Assembly (NCBI GenBank): GCA_016929905.1
Contig: JAFGHX010000047.1
Span: forward strand, 1 to 64,000
Reading direction: 5' to 3'
DNA from: Kiritimatiellia bacterium
GTDB taxonomy: Bacteria; Verrucomicrobiota; Kiritimatiellia; JAFGHX01
Length of the DNA stretch: 64,000 nt
A program made the translations under genes and the position numbers. The notes below the pieces were generated by a model. That model was not told the DNA's origin and ran no database searches. It saw only the letters and a program-made list of their open reading frames with translations. Shown piece by piece: positions 16,688 to 25,093 of the stretch. Position 1 is the first letter of the stretch. Each line of letters starts with the position of its first letter.

Positions 16688-18133
16688 CTACCGCGCCCCG
16701 CGGAAGGACTCCTTGCGCAAGCCGTACTTCCGCATCTTGGCGTAAAGCGACCGGGCCTCGATGCCGGCACGCTCAGCCGTCTTGCCAATGCGGCCGCCGG
16801 TCTGGCCCAGCAGGTTCGAAAGGTACGCCCGTTCAAACGCCTCGGTCAGTTCGTTGCGGATCTCGCGCAGCGGCTTCCGCATCCATTCCGCCGGGATGAC
16901 CTCAGGGCCCATCCCGCCGAGCATCTTCTGCAGCAGGATGGCGGCCGAGCCCCCGGAATAGGGCGCGTGGATCTCTTCCGGCAGTTCGGCGAGCGTAATG
17001 GCGTCGCTGTCGGCGAGAATCATGGCACGCTCCAGCACGTTGATCAACTCCCGCACGTTCCCCGGCCACGCGTAACGGCACAGGGCATCGAGCGCCCGGT
17101 CCTCGACGCTGGCCACCTTCACCCCGATGCGCGGCGCCAGGTATTTCAGATAGCTCTCGACCAGCACGGGAATGTCCTCCAGACGGTCGCGCAGCGGCGG
17201 AATGTGCAGCCGCACGACGCTGAGCCGGTAGTACAAATCGCGCCGGAACCGGCTCTGCTCGACCGCCTGGGCCAGGTCGCGGTTGGTCGCCGCCATGACC
17301 CGGACGTCGACGGGAATGGGCTGCTCGGCGCCGACACGCTGGATCTCGCGCTCCTGCAGCGCCCGCAACAGCTTGATCTGCAGGTGGTAGGGCATCTCCC
17401 CAATCTCGTCCAGAAACAACGTGCCGCCGTGCGCCACCTCGAAACAGCCCCGCCGCGACCGGGTGGCCCCGGTGAAGGCGCCTCGCTCGTGGCCGAACAG
17501 CTCGCTCTCCAGCAGCGTCTCCGGCAGCGCGCCGCAATTCACCGCGACGAAAGGCTGGTCGCTGCGCCGCCCCTCCGCATGAATCGCCAGGGCCAGCCGC
17601 TCCTTGCCTACCCCCGTCTCGCCCGCAATCAATACCGTCACGTCCGTGCGCACCACCCGCCGCACAATGTCCATGAACCCCTGCATCGCCGGGCTCGCCG
17701 AAACAAAATCGTCCAGGTGCGGCTTGCCCAGCGTCCCCTTCTCCACAATCCCCTTTTGCGCCAGCTCTTCCCGCTTCTGCAGGATCGCGCGTAACGCCTC
17801 CCTCAACTCCAACACCGATACCGTCGAGCTCAAAACCGCGTCGCAGCCCGCCGCCAGCAACTGCGCCCGTTCGGCCGCATCCTCCTCGTCCCAAAACAAC
17901 ACGATCGCCGGCAGATCCGGCAGCGTCTTGAGCACCGCAATCGTGTCCGTCACAGGCCCCGGTATCAACGAGCGAGACAGCACGATCATGTCGCAGATCG
18001 CCGAAGACAAACGCTCCATCTGTAACCCGTCTGCCCCCATCCCCTCCACCAGAGTGTCCGGATCTTCCAGCTCGCCCAACAGCCGGCTCTCCAACTCCCG
18101 TGCGTCCAGCGCCAGTATCACACGCCGAATCAT
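16688..18133 (-). CDS. Sigma-54-dependent enhancer-binding regulator with degenerate receiver
   Basis: A 481-residue NtrC-type activator. The ATG at 18133 (GGAGG upstream) is preferred; upstream in-frame sequence is repeat-derived. Residues 1-125 look like a receiver domain, but the usual phosphoacceptor Asp is replaced ([13 protein letters not shown] has Ser) and the conserved Lys is missing (AVLSSTVSV). The AAA+ domain has Walker A GETGVGKE, the sigma-54 contact loop GAFTGA, Walker [13 protein letters not shown], and the R-finger region FRRDLYYRL. The C-terminus is a Fis-type helix-turn-helix ([26 protein letters not shown]). A perfect sigma-54 promoter lies divergently about 450 bases upstream (18585-18600), an obvious candidate target. 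Without a phosphorylation site, control is probably by another signal. Confidence 0.92.
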   Translation of the reverse strand: MIRRVILALDARELESRLLGELEDPDTLVEGMGADGLQMERLSSAICDMIVLSRSLIPGPVTDTIAVLKTLPDLPAIVLFWDEEDAAERAQLLAAGCDAVLSSTVSVLELREALRAILQKREELAQKGIVEKGTLGKPHLDDFVSASPAMQGFMDIVRRVVRTDVTVLIAGETGVGKERLALAIHAEGRRSDQPFVAVNCGALPETLLESELFGHERGAFTGATRSRRGCFEVAHGGTLFLDEIGEMPYHLQIKLLRALQEREIQRVGAEQPIPVDVRVMAATNRDLAQAVEQSRFRRDLYYRLSVVRLHIPPLRDRLEDIPVLVESYLKYLAPRIGVKVASVEDRALDALCRYAWPGNVRELINVLERAMILADSDAITLAELPEEIHAPYSGGSAAILLQKMLGGMGPEVIPAEWMRKPLREIRNELTEAFERAYLSNLLGQTGGRIGKTAERAGIEARSLYAKMRKYGLRKESFRGAR

Positions 18134-18259
18134 CCTCTGCCTCCGCTCCAGTGTCCTCCGCCTAGTGTCCTGAATACTGCGGCGAGATGCACTCTCAATC
18201 GCGTGCCGCCGCAGGTTCTGCGCTCCGGCCCTTTCGGCCCGGACCGAGCCGTTGGGTTC

Positions 18260-18345
18260 AGACCGAACATCGAACGTGACAGCGCTGGAGCCCGAGTTCG
18301 ACGTTGGGCGTTCAATGTTCGATGTTCGACGTTCATTCCGGTTCT
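18260..18345. repeat. Palindromic GTTCGA-rich repeat
   Basis: GAACATCGAACGT at 18265-18277 faces TTCAATGTTCGATGTTCGACG at 18311-18331, giving interrupted inverted copies of a TGTTCGA-type unit. This kind of repeat recurs in intergenic DNA of related bacteria. It lies between the enhancer-binding regulator and the sigma-54 promoter. Confidence 0.6.
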
Positions 18346-18584
18346 TCTTGTGCCGCCCCCCAGCCAGCAATCGGAAGTTTATACCCGTTTTTTTCGGAAG
18401 TAAAGAACCGTTTATTCAAGAATGGAACGGAAAAACGAATGACACAGGCAAGCGAGGCAGGCCGAACCTGGCAAGGGCGAAGATCGACAATTGCAGGTTT
18501 GTCTCGGGTTTTTCAGGCGCGTGACCTCGGTCGTGGCCACCCGCGCCGCCGAGTTGCGGCGTGTTTCGCCAAGCCTGGGCCGGT

Positions 18585-18600
18585 TGGCACGGTTGTTGCT
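18585..18600 (+). promoter_or_regulatory. Sigma-54 (-24/-12) promoter
   Basis: TGGCACGGTTGTTGCT matches the sigma-54 consensus TGGCAC-N5-TTGCW at every defined position. Transcription would begin near 18612 and read through the 20-codon ORF at 18633 into the exported-protein gene at 18732. The divergent neighbour is a sigma-54 activator with an intact GAFTGA loop. Confidence 0.8.
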
Positions 18601-18632
18601 GCATGAACGCCTTACGGAAAGGAGGTGCCTCT

Positions 18633-18695
18633 ATGGTGAACGCTTGCGATTCCCGGGCGAGCTCGGCCCGGGAGCGGATTGGCCTGTCGTATTGA
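18633..18695 (+). CDS. 20-residue leader-like small ORF
   Basis: The ATG at 18633 is preceded by AAAGGAGGTG at ideal spacing, one of the best ribosome-binding sites in the window. It encodes MVNACDSRASSARERIGLSY and stops at 18695. Inside it lies a perfect 7-bp hairpin, CCCGGGC (18652-18658) with GCCCGGG (18666-18672). It sits just after the sigma-54 start and 36 bases before the next gene. It could be a true small protein or a leader controlling translation downstream. Judged on the ribosome-binding site alone. Confidence 0.5.
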   Translation: MVNACDSRASSARERIGLSY

Positions 18696-18731
18696 CGGGG
18701 CCGCGCATTCCAACGATAGGAGAACGGGAAA

Positions 18732-19166
18732 ATGGAAAGAAAGTCAACTCGGACGTTTGTGCATCTGTTGATCTGGGCCGTGGCGGGCGTCATGGCTATC
18801 AACGCGGTGGCGGCGGAAGAAGGGGGACAACCCAAGAAGAAGAAGAAGGAAGGGGATCCCGGCAAGAAGGTGACCCTCGTGGGGACGGTGAAGGCCGTCA
18901 AGGACGAGGAAGGGAAGCTCAAGAGCATTACCCTCGTCGTCAGCGAGAAGGAGAAGTACAACGTCGCGAAGAACCCGAAGGGCCAGAAGCTCGCGGAAGA
19001 GATGAACGGCAAGAAGGTGGAGGTCAAGGGGGTACTCGCGAAACAGAAAGAGAAGGAGATCTTGCGGGTCAACAGCTACAAGGAAGTGAAGGCTGAGGAA
19101 GAAGCGGACACGGGCGGTGCGGCGCCTGAAGAGAACGAAGAGGCGCCCGGCCTTGACGAACCGTGA
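18732..19166 (+). CDS. Small exported Lys/Glu-rich protein with OB-fold-like core
   Basis: A 144-residue protein with a signal peptide (about 1-28, RTFVHLLIWAVAGVMAINAVAA) and AGGAGA before the ATG. The mature chain starts with PKKKKK. It then has a beta-rich core (KKVTLVGTVKAVKDEEGKL, SITLVVSEKEKYNVAKN, KGQKLAEEMNGKKVEVKGVL, LRVNSYKEV) that resembles periplasmic OB-fold proteins of the YgiW/BOF type, and ends in an acidic tail. Substrate unknown. It should be transcribed from the sigma-54 promoter at 18585 and so belong to the response of the neighbouring activator. Confidence 0.75.
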   Translation: MERKSTRTFVHLLIWAVAGVMAINAVAAEEGGQPKKKKKEGDPGKKVTLVGTVKAVKDEEGKLKSITLVVSEKEKYNVAKNPKGQKLAEEMNGKKVEVKGVLAKQKEKEILRVNSYKEVKAEEEADTGGAAPEENEEAPGLDEP

Positions 19167-19224
19167 CCGCGACCCGGTCGGTGTACCTCGCCGCACGGTT
19201 GGCGACGGGGTACGCCAAGGGCCG

Positions 19225-20418
19225 ATGAGTAGGATGCCAGCCGTGCAAAAGATTCCGCCCGATTTTGTGCTGCCCAGTGCGGCGCTGACGATCAACCGCA
19301 AACAGATTGCCTTCTACGAGCCGGCGCCTAAGGAGCCGAAGGCGGGCGATCTGGTCTACGGCATTATCCGGCGCATCGGTCAGCATTCGTCGCTGGAGAA
19401 CAAACACGGCCGGATTCACACGATCCATGACGGCAAGAAGGCGGTGTTTGTCTTCGGCAACCGCTATGCGCCCGACTACTTCGAAGGCGTGGTGCCGGAA
19501 CGGATGCCGGAGACCGCCGATCTCCTTGCCCGTTCCGGGATCATCGGAATCGTACGGACCAAGAACGCGAAGATCAAGGATCCCACCCGTGTCCGGGTCT
19601 TGGGCTACGTGTACGACCGTTCGGGGAATCTGGTCAACACGTGTGCGTTTCCGCGGATCCGCCCCAAGCAACAATTGAAGAAGAAGCGCCGCTCCCCCAT
19701 GATTCTCGTATGCGGCACGTCCATGAACTGCGGCAAGAGCATGGCGGCGGCGGCATGCTGCTGGGCGCTGGCCTCGCTGGGCCACAAGGTCCGGGCCGCA
19801 AAGGCCACGGGTACGGCCAGCCTGAAGGACATCCTGCTGATGAATGACGCCGGCGCCCGGTCGCATGCCGACTTCTCTTACCTGGGCCACCCCTCCACGT
19901 ATCTCCTGTCGCCGGAAGAACTGCTGAACGTCTTCAACCAGCTCGACCTGAAATACGCCAACAACCCCGGCAATTTCTGGGTGGTGGAGTTTGCCGACGG
20001 CATCGTGCAGCGGGAGACGGCGCTGCTTCTGGAGCATGCCGAGGTCACCTCGCGAATCTACAAGCTGGTGTTGTGCGCCAGTGATGCGTTCGGCGCCATC
20101 GGCGCGCTGCGCGTGCTGAAGGAACGGTTCGGGCTGGCGCCCGACGCCATCTCCGGGGTCTGTTCCAGTTCGCCGCTGCACGTTCGGGAGCTGTCGTCTT
20201 TCACCGACATACCGGTGTTCAACAGCATTGAAGTGGACCCGCTGCAGCTCGGCGCCATCCTGCTGCCCCAACAGGTCAACTCCGTCCGCGCGGAGACGCT
20301 GCTGGCGGCGCAGTCGCCGGAGCAGCCGGCAACGGGCCAGGGCGAGGACCGGACTCGGCCGAGCGCGGTCTGGCGGCGGTCGCCTGAGCGCGACGGTACA
20401 CAGAGAACTCCTCGTTGA
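19225..20418 (+). CDS. P-loop NTPase of unknown function
   Basis: A 397-residue cytoplasmic protein. The ATG at 19225 is taken because the upstream in-frame part reads through non-coding sequence. Residues about 1-150 are beta-rich with no known family match. A Walker A motif, CGTSMNCGKS, follows at about 162-171. After it comes MAAAACCWALASLGHKVRAAKATGTASLKDILLMNDAGA, as in SIMIBI-class enzymes such as dethiobiotin synthetase or MobB; then FWVVEFADGIVQRET as the Walker B region. The last ~45 residues (from about VNSVRAETLL) are low-complexity and overlap the convergent membrane-protein gene by 143 bases, so the tail may be a recent extension. It follows the exported-protein gene by 58 bases. 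Confidence 0.75.
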   Translation: MSRMPAVQKIPPDFVLPSAALTINRKQIAFYEPAPKEPKAGDLVYGIIRRIGQHSSLENKHGRIHTIHDGKKAVFVFGNRYAPDYFEGVVPERMPETADLLARSGIIGIVRTKNAKIKDPTRVRVLGYVYDRSGNLVNTCAFPRIRPKQQLKKKRRSPMILVCGTSMNCGKSMAAAACCWALASLGHKVRAAKATGTASLKDILLMNDAGARSHADFSYLGHPSTYLLSPEELLNVFNQLDLKYANNPGNFWVVEFADGIVQRETALLLEHAEVTSRIYKLVLCASDAFGAIGALRVLKERFGLAPDAISGVCSSSPLHVRELSSFTDIPVFNSIEVDPLQLGAILLPQQVNSVRAETLLAAQSPEQPATGQGEDRTRPSAVWRRSPERDGTQRTPR

Positions 20419-22243
20419 CGTACAGCGCTTCGCCCAGCGCCTTGTCGTGCGCCTCGGCCAGCGCGCTGTTCGGAATCACCACGTACCGGACGTCCGCCGG
20501 GACGTCCCGGCGGATGTCGATCTGACCGAACGGTCCGTTCTGGACGCCGCCGTCGTAACGCTCGAACAGGGCCAGCCAGCGCGCGGCATAGCCCTCGTCG
20601 AAAAGGCCGAGGCACCCGTCCTTCCACAGATAGAACGGTGTCCGTCGCGAGAAGCCGCGGAAACCCCGCACCTGGAACGGGGTCAGGCACACGGCGTCCG
20701 CGGGCGTGTTGTCGCGAAGCCAGACGGCGGCCTTCTCGAACGGCGTCTGCGGACGCAGCCCTGGTATCGAAAACCAGAACCGGAGAAAGACACGGCCTTT
20801 CAAATCCGCGTACTCCGGACCGAGCGTCCGATAGGCGAACGCCGGCATGAGCAGGCCGATGACCGTGACGGCGACCGCCGCCAGAGCGGGAATGCGCTGC
20901 CGCCCCACCCCGAGCAGGAAGAGCACGGCGAACAGGAGCGTGAGCAACAGCGCAATGCCCCAATACACGCCGTTGAAGTAGGATTCGCCGCGTGGCGCCA
21001 GACCGGCGGGCTGCCACACCACAAAGCCCAGCGTGACCGCGAACGCGACGCCCAGCCCGCCCAGCAGGAGCAGGCGCGCCCTGCCCCGTTCACCGGCGGC
21101 AATGGGGAGCAGGAGCGCCGCCGGAACCGCCACGACATCCAAACCCAGCAACACCCCGAAGAACAGCGCCAGCGCCAGGCAGCAGCGGGCCGTATCCGTC
21201 CGGTGCTGCGCCCACACCAGTTCCGCCGCGCGGATAGCGAGAAGCATCGGCACATACGTGTACGCGCGCAGCAACTGCGCCTGCAACGCGATGAACGCGC
21301 CGCTGAACGCCTGAAGGGCAACGTGCACCACGAACAGACCGCACGCGATCAGCAGCAGCCGGTGCAACGGGCGTGCGGCGCCACGCCATCCGCCGCCCAG
21401 GCGGGCCGTGACCGCGAAAATCACGATCGGCGTGCAGACCCGAATCCAGTCGATCAGCGTCCATTTATGAAAATCCAGGAATCCGAACCGCCGGGTCGCC
21501 ACCGTCCGCCACGCCGCGGACGGATGCAACGGGTGCACCGAAAAACCCAGCCGGGCCGCGTGCAGAAGCCAGGGCAACACCAACGCCAGCATCACGCCGA
21601 ACCCGAACCACACGCGAAGATCCGTCCGCCGTTCGCGCATCCGGACAAGGCCTTCCCACACACAGAGCAACAGGAGCGGGGTGGCCATCGTCGGATTCAC
21701 GTTTACCGACAGCCCGGCCAGCGCGCAGCCCAGCACGTGCCGGCCCCCGGCAAGGCTCACCAGCGCCCACAACGTGAGCGCCAACGCCATCGTGCGGCTG
21801 GAGAGATAGTCCTCCAGCGGACCGGGCAGAAAGGGCGTCAGGCTCTCCAACAGCGCGAACAACGCTGCCGCCAGCACCCCGCCCCACGTCGACCCCGTCA
21901 GCTTGCGGGCCAGCACGAATACCGCCATCTGCACGGCGTACAGGCTGCCGGAATACAGGAGAAAAACGCCCCATTCCAGCACCGCATCCGTCTTCCAGGC
22001 ATCGGGCATCAGCCCGGCCAGCGGCCCCAGAAACAGGTGCAGTCCCGAAACGCCCCGAATGTTGCGCATCAGCAGATCGTCGGCGGCAAACGGCACCCCA
22101 AACAGCGTGTGCTGCAGATAGGGGAGAAAGACCGTCTGATCCCGGACGTTGTACGCGTACCCGCGAGCCCAGAAACACAAGACCGTCAAACCCAACCCCA
22201 ACAGGGCCGTGCGAATCCAGGTATGCCCCTTGTCCCCGCTCAT
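20276..22243 (-). CDS. Polytopic GT-C-like membrane protein (DUF6798-type)
   Basis: A 655-residue inner-membrane protein; the ATG at 22243 has GGGGAG upstream. The first ~490 residues contain about 10-12 hydrophobic segments (for example TALLGLGLTVLCFWARGYAY, ALLLTLLFAVLFLLGVG). The soluble C-terminal ~150 residues (FEKAAVWLRDNTPADAVCLTP, then FRGFSRRTPFYLWKDG) resemble the DUF6798 domain found after GT-C-like membrane regions. The first loop carries DQTVFLPYL, an acidic loop typical of GT-C enzymes. Role as a lipid-linked glycosyltransferase is an inference. The 3-prime end overlaps the P-loop gene in the opposite direction. Confidence 0.8.
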   Translation of the reverse strand: MSGDKGHTWIRTALLGLGLTVLCFWARGYAYNVRDQTVFLPYLQHTLFGVPFAADDLLMRNIRGVSGLHLFLGPLAGLMPDAWKTDAVLEWGVFLLYSGSLYAVQMAVFVLARKLTGSTWGGVLAAALFALLESLTPFLPGPLEDYLSSRTMALALTLWALVSLAGGRHVLGCALAGLSVNVNPTMATPLLLLCVWEGLVRMRERRTDLRVWFGFGVMLALVLPWLLHAARLGFSVHPLHPSAAWRTVATRRFGFLDFHKWTLIDWIRVCTPIVIFAVTARLGGGWRGAARPLHRLLLIACGLFVVHVALQAFSGAFIALQAQLLRAYTYVPMLLAIRAAELVWAQHRTDTARCCLALALFFGVLLGLDVVAVPAALLLPIAAGERGRARLLLLGGLGVAFAVTLGFVVWQPAGLAPRGESYFNGVYWGIALLLTLLFAVLFLLGVGRQRIPALAAVAVTVIGLLMPAFAYRTLGPEYADLKGRVFLRFWFSIPGLRPQTPFEKAAVWLRDNTPADAVCLTPFQVRGFRGFSRRTPFYLWKDGCLGLFDEGYAARWLALFERYDGGVQNGPFGQIDIRRDVPADVRYVVIPNSALAEAHDKALGEALYVNEEFSVYRRAQATAARPRSAESGPRPGPLPAAPATAPPAASPRGRS

Positions 22244-23119
22244 CGCCCCGCTCCCCAAAAATTGCTCATCGCCTCGGCCATTCCTCCGAAAGCGCAGAAA
22301 CCAGTAGGGGAAACGAGACCCGCCTCTTCTCGCCCCCCTTCCGGCCCCGGCGCTCAGCACGCTCTTCGCCCTTGGCGGCTCGCGCTCGACGTTTACCGGA
22401 TTTCATCGCATGAGATCCTGCTGCCCGAACAGATCCTCCCCCTCCACGGAGCAATTTGCATGCCAATCCCCGGCATGCCACGCAAAATGATGCCGCCCCC
22501 TGCCGCCTTCGCGGCCGGATGCGCGTTCGGAGTTGGTGCCCCAGAAGCCGAGTTGCGAACGCTTTTCTCCGATTCGGCGAAAAACGGGTTAAGACATGAC
22601 ACACGCCGCCCTGGCGCTTTCTGAGTGTTCTTCACGCTGGCCTGCCACGCGCATCCGGCGCAATCGGAAATGGGATTCCGGTTGCGCGCGTTAGCGCCGG
22701 GCCGGCCCGGCGCACTGAACTCAAACGTGCTCGAGAACTTACTCGCCAACTTGCTCGAACCCCCCACCGCTACGGCGGGGGTTTCGACCAGATTCTCGAC
22801 GAGGTTCCCGACGAAGTTGCAGGTCAGGGGAGCCCCCGGCGCGGCGTTGCCGCGCCGGAAATCACGGGTGGAAACTTGGGTGAAGGGTCCCAGTAGCGCG
22901 GTCGCCGTGTCCCGAGCTTGTCGAGGGGGCCTCGGCCGCGCCGGGCCGGGCGAGGACGCCCGGCCTACTTCGGACCTGATCTGATGCCATGGCGAGTCTT
23001 TCAGGGAACTCGCCAAGTTTCAGGTCAGTTGCAGGTCAAGTCGGGCGTTCGGCAAGTTTGGAGAGGGCCGCCAAACGCCGCTGACCTCCGGCTTGCGGGC
23101 CAAGCCCGCAGCGGCGCAC
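22244..23119. other. 876-bp gene-free region rich in palindromes
   Basis: No ORF here looks like a protein family. A frame at 22393-23016 on the minus strand encodes periodic Leu/Val/Glu/Asn runs that simply reflect 12-bp DNA repeats. The interval holds the long palindrome listed below and a GC-rich inverted stretch near 22923-22975. It also has a Cys/Pro-rich stretch at 23040-23110 with GGGC/GCCC repeats. Confidence 0.6.
22695..22865. repeat. Long imperfect palindrome built of 12-bp units
   Basis: The centre is a stem of CCCCC-ACCG against CGGC-GGGGG at about 22761-22781. To its left are AACTTACTCGCC and AACTTGCTCGAA; to its right the complementary-type units TCTCGACGAGGT and TCCCGACGAAGT at 12-bp spacing. 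The outer arms are GCGCCGGG-type and CCCGGCGC-type sequences. The same 12-bp unit occurs in direct orientation at 38119-38154. Confidence 0.65.
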
Positions 23120-23782
23120 TCAGGACCCGCCGGCGTAGAGACTGCGCGCCAGCATGGCGCCCAGCTCCTCCTCGAACTTGCGCCGAATGCGGCTGCTGGA
23201 AAGCCGGACGTTCAGCAGGCGGGAAATGGTCAGCTGATTGGAGAAGTAGAAGCTCGTGGCCGCGAACAGGAGCAGGATATACGTTTCGAAGCTGACGTCG
23301 GACCGGAAAACGCCCTCCCGTTGCCCGGTCCCGTAGAGTTCTTCGAGGTGCCGGATGTAGGTGCCGCGGATCCTGGCCCAATCCCCCTCCAACAAACCCT
23401 GCCCGCCCTGGAGGTTCTCCCATGCCAGCATGCGCCAGAACCGGGGGTTCTTCTCGTGGAACTCAAAGAACGCGTCGACGACAACGCCGGTCATCTTTGG
23501 AATGTCCTCTTCGCGCAGCGCCGTCAGCCGCTCGTTCTCCGCCACTCGGGAATACACCTGCAGCAACACATGGCGATACAACTCGCGCTTGGAGCCGAAG
23601 TAGGCGTAGAGCCGCTGCTTGTTCAGCCCCGCCAATCGCGCGATTTCGTCCACGCGCCCCCCGTGCAGCCCCTTTTCGGCGAAGACCCGTTCGGCGGCCG
23701 CCAGAATGCTGCGCCGGCTCTTGATCGACCGGCGCTGCTTCGGCACCACCTGTCCCGTCTCCGCCGTTCCCTTCGCTGGCAT
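23120..23782 (-). CDS. TetR/AcrR-family transcriptional regulator
   Basis: A 220-residue repressor-type protein. The ATG at 23782 is chosen over a GTG two codons upstream, which leaves no room for a ribosome-binding site. The N-terminal helix-turn-helix covers about 18-65 (SRRSILAAAERVFAEKG then VDEIARLAGLNKQRLYAYFGSKRELY). The rest is an all-helical ligand and dimer domain containing FWRMLAWENLQGG. It is divergent from a Gfo/Idh/MocA dehydrogenase, and a 22-bp palindrome sits between them at 23811-23832, as expected for self-regulation and repression of the neighbour. Matching palindromes near 29460 and 54450 suggest a wider regulon. The ligand is unknown. Confidence 0.92.
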   Translation of the reverse strand: MPAKGTAETGQVVPKQRRSIKSRRSILAAAERVFAEKGLHGGRVDEIARLAGLNKQRLYAYFGSKRELYRHVLLQVYSRVAENERLTALREEDIPKMTGVVVDAFFEFHEKNPRFWRMLAWENLQGGQGLLEGDWARIRGTYIRHLEELYGTGQREGVFRSDVSFETYILLLFAATSFYFSNQLTISRLLNVRLSSSRIRRKFEEELGAMLARSLYAGGS

Positions 23783-23810
23783 GCACACAGCCTAGCATAT
23801 CCATCGCGTG

Positions 23811-23832
23811 AATACAACTGGTCGGTTGTATT
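23811..23832. promoter_or_regulatory. Putative TetR operator (site 1)
   Basis: AATACAAC-TGGTCG-GTTGTATT, an 8-bp perfect inverted repeat with a 6-base spacer, lies 28 bases before the tetR start and 79 bases before the divergent dehydrogenase. Size and symmetry fit TetR-family operators. Two near-copies occur elsewhere in the window. Confidence 0.75.
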
Positions 23833-23911
23833 TCTGCCGTGCGTGCGATAGGGTATGGCACGAGCGGTGTGATGGGCCAACGCCGCGAACACGTTGGGAG
23901 GAGATTGACCC

Positions 23912-25093
23912 ATGGAAACGATACGCGTCGGGCTGGTGGGAACCGGGTTTGCGGGCAAATTCCACCTGGAAGCCCTGGAACGGTTACACGGCGTGAAGGT
24001 CGAACTGGCGGCTGTCACCTCGCTGCGGCCGGAAAGCCGGGAAGCGTTCGGCGCCGCGCACGGCATCCCGGTGTATGAGAATGCGGAGGCGATGCTGGGC
24101 GCGATCGACCTGATCGACATCTGCTCGCCGCCCTCGGCGCATCACGAAGCCATTCTGGCCGCGGCGGCAAGCGGCAAACACATCGTCTGCGAGAAACCGC
24201 TGACCGGCTGGTTCGGCCCGCCGGGCGCGGACGAGTCGTTCAGGGGGGACTCGGTCGCCAAGGCGCAGATGCTGGACGGCGTGGTGGAGCGTCTGGCGGC
24301 GATCGCCAAGGCGGTCAAACGCGGCAAGGGGATCTTCGGCTACGCAGAGAATTTCGTCTACGCGCCCAGCGTTCAGAAGGAGCGGGAAATCATCGAGAAG
24401 AGCGGCGCCCAGATCCTGCGCATGATCGGCGAGGAATCGCACAACGGGTCGCACTCGCCGGTCTACGGCATCTGGCGGTTCCAGGGCGGCGGCTCGCTCA
24501 TCGGCAAGGGTTGCCACCCGCTCACGGGTCTTCTGTATCTCAAGCGGGTGGAAGGACTCGCCCGCGACGGCGCGCCCATTCGCCCGGCCCGCGTCACGGC
24601 GCGTACCCATCGCATCACGCAGCTGCCGGGCTACCGTGACGCCGGCCACATCCGCACGACGTATCACGACACCGAAGACTACGGCTTCATGCACGTGATT
24701 TTCGAGGACGGGACCGTCGGCGACGTGGTCACATCCGAACTGGTGCTCGGCGGCATCTACGACTACATCGAGGTCTTCGCCAACAATCACCGTACCCGCT
24801 GCCACATGAGTCCCGCCCACCTCATGGACACCTACAACCCCAGGGCCGAACAGTTCGAAAACATCTACCTCGTCGAGAAGGCCAGCACCAAGGAGGGCTG
24901 GTCGCCCGCCGCGCCCGACGAGAGTTTCACCCTCGGCTACCAGGCCGAGATGCAGGACTTCCTCTCGTGTGCCGCGCGCGGCGAACAGCCGCAATCGTGC
25001 CTGGAACTGGCGTTCGACACGACGACCACGATCTACGCCGCGTACGTGTCGCAAGAGAGGAAGGGGGCGGAGGTGGCGGTGCCGAGAATCTGA
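23912..25093 (+). CDS. Gfo/Idh/MocA-family NAD(P)-dependent oxidoreductase
   Basis: A 393-residue cytoplasmic dehydrogenase acting on sugars, inositols or sugar acids. GGAGGAG precedes the ATG. The Rossmann motif VGLVGTGFAGKFH is at 6-18, DLIDICSPPSAHHE at about 66-79, and the catalytic-lysine motif CEKPL at 93-97. The C-terminal domain carries the substrate pocket (ESHNGSHSPVYGIWRFQGGGSLIGKGCHPL). There is an insert of about 25 residues after CEKPL (WFGPPGADESFRGDSVAKAQ) not usual in the family. It is the first gene behind the TetR operator, and probably serves catabolism of a sugar released by the locus. Confidence 0.9.
   Translation: METIRVGLVGTGFAGKFHLEALERLHGVKVELAAVTSLRPESREAFGAAHGIPVYENAEAMLGAIDLIDICSPPSAHHEAILAAAASGKHIVCEKPLTGWFGPPGADESFRGDSVAKAQMLDGVVERLAAIAKAVKRGKGIFGYAENFVYAPSVQKEREIIEKSGAQILRMIGEESHNGSHSPVYGIWRFQGGGSLIGKGCHPLTGLLYLKRVEGLARDGAPIRPARVTARTHRITQLPGYRDAGHIRTTYHDTEDYGFMHVIFEDGTVGDVVTSELVLGGIYDYIEVFANNHRTRCHMSPAHLMDTYNPRAEQFENIYLVEKASTKEGWSPAAPDESFTLGYQAEMQDFLSCAARGEQPQSCLELAFDTTTTIYAAYVSQERKGAEVAVPRI

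Noticed and set aside
20228..22624. A 798-codon plus-strand frame opposite the GT-C-like membrane protein
   Set aside because: Its translation is Gln/Arg/Pro-rich with no hydrophobic or conserved pattern, while the minus strand gives clear transmembrane helices.
22393..23016. Minus-strand 207-codon frame with NFVGNLVENLVE-type heptads
   Set aside because: The periodic amino acids come from the 12-bp DNA repeats, and no start signal precedes it.
23856..23871. TGGCACGAGCGGTGTG as a second sigma-54 promoter
   Set aside because: The -12 element should read TTGC at fixed spacing; here it is GTGT.
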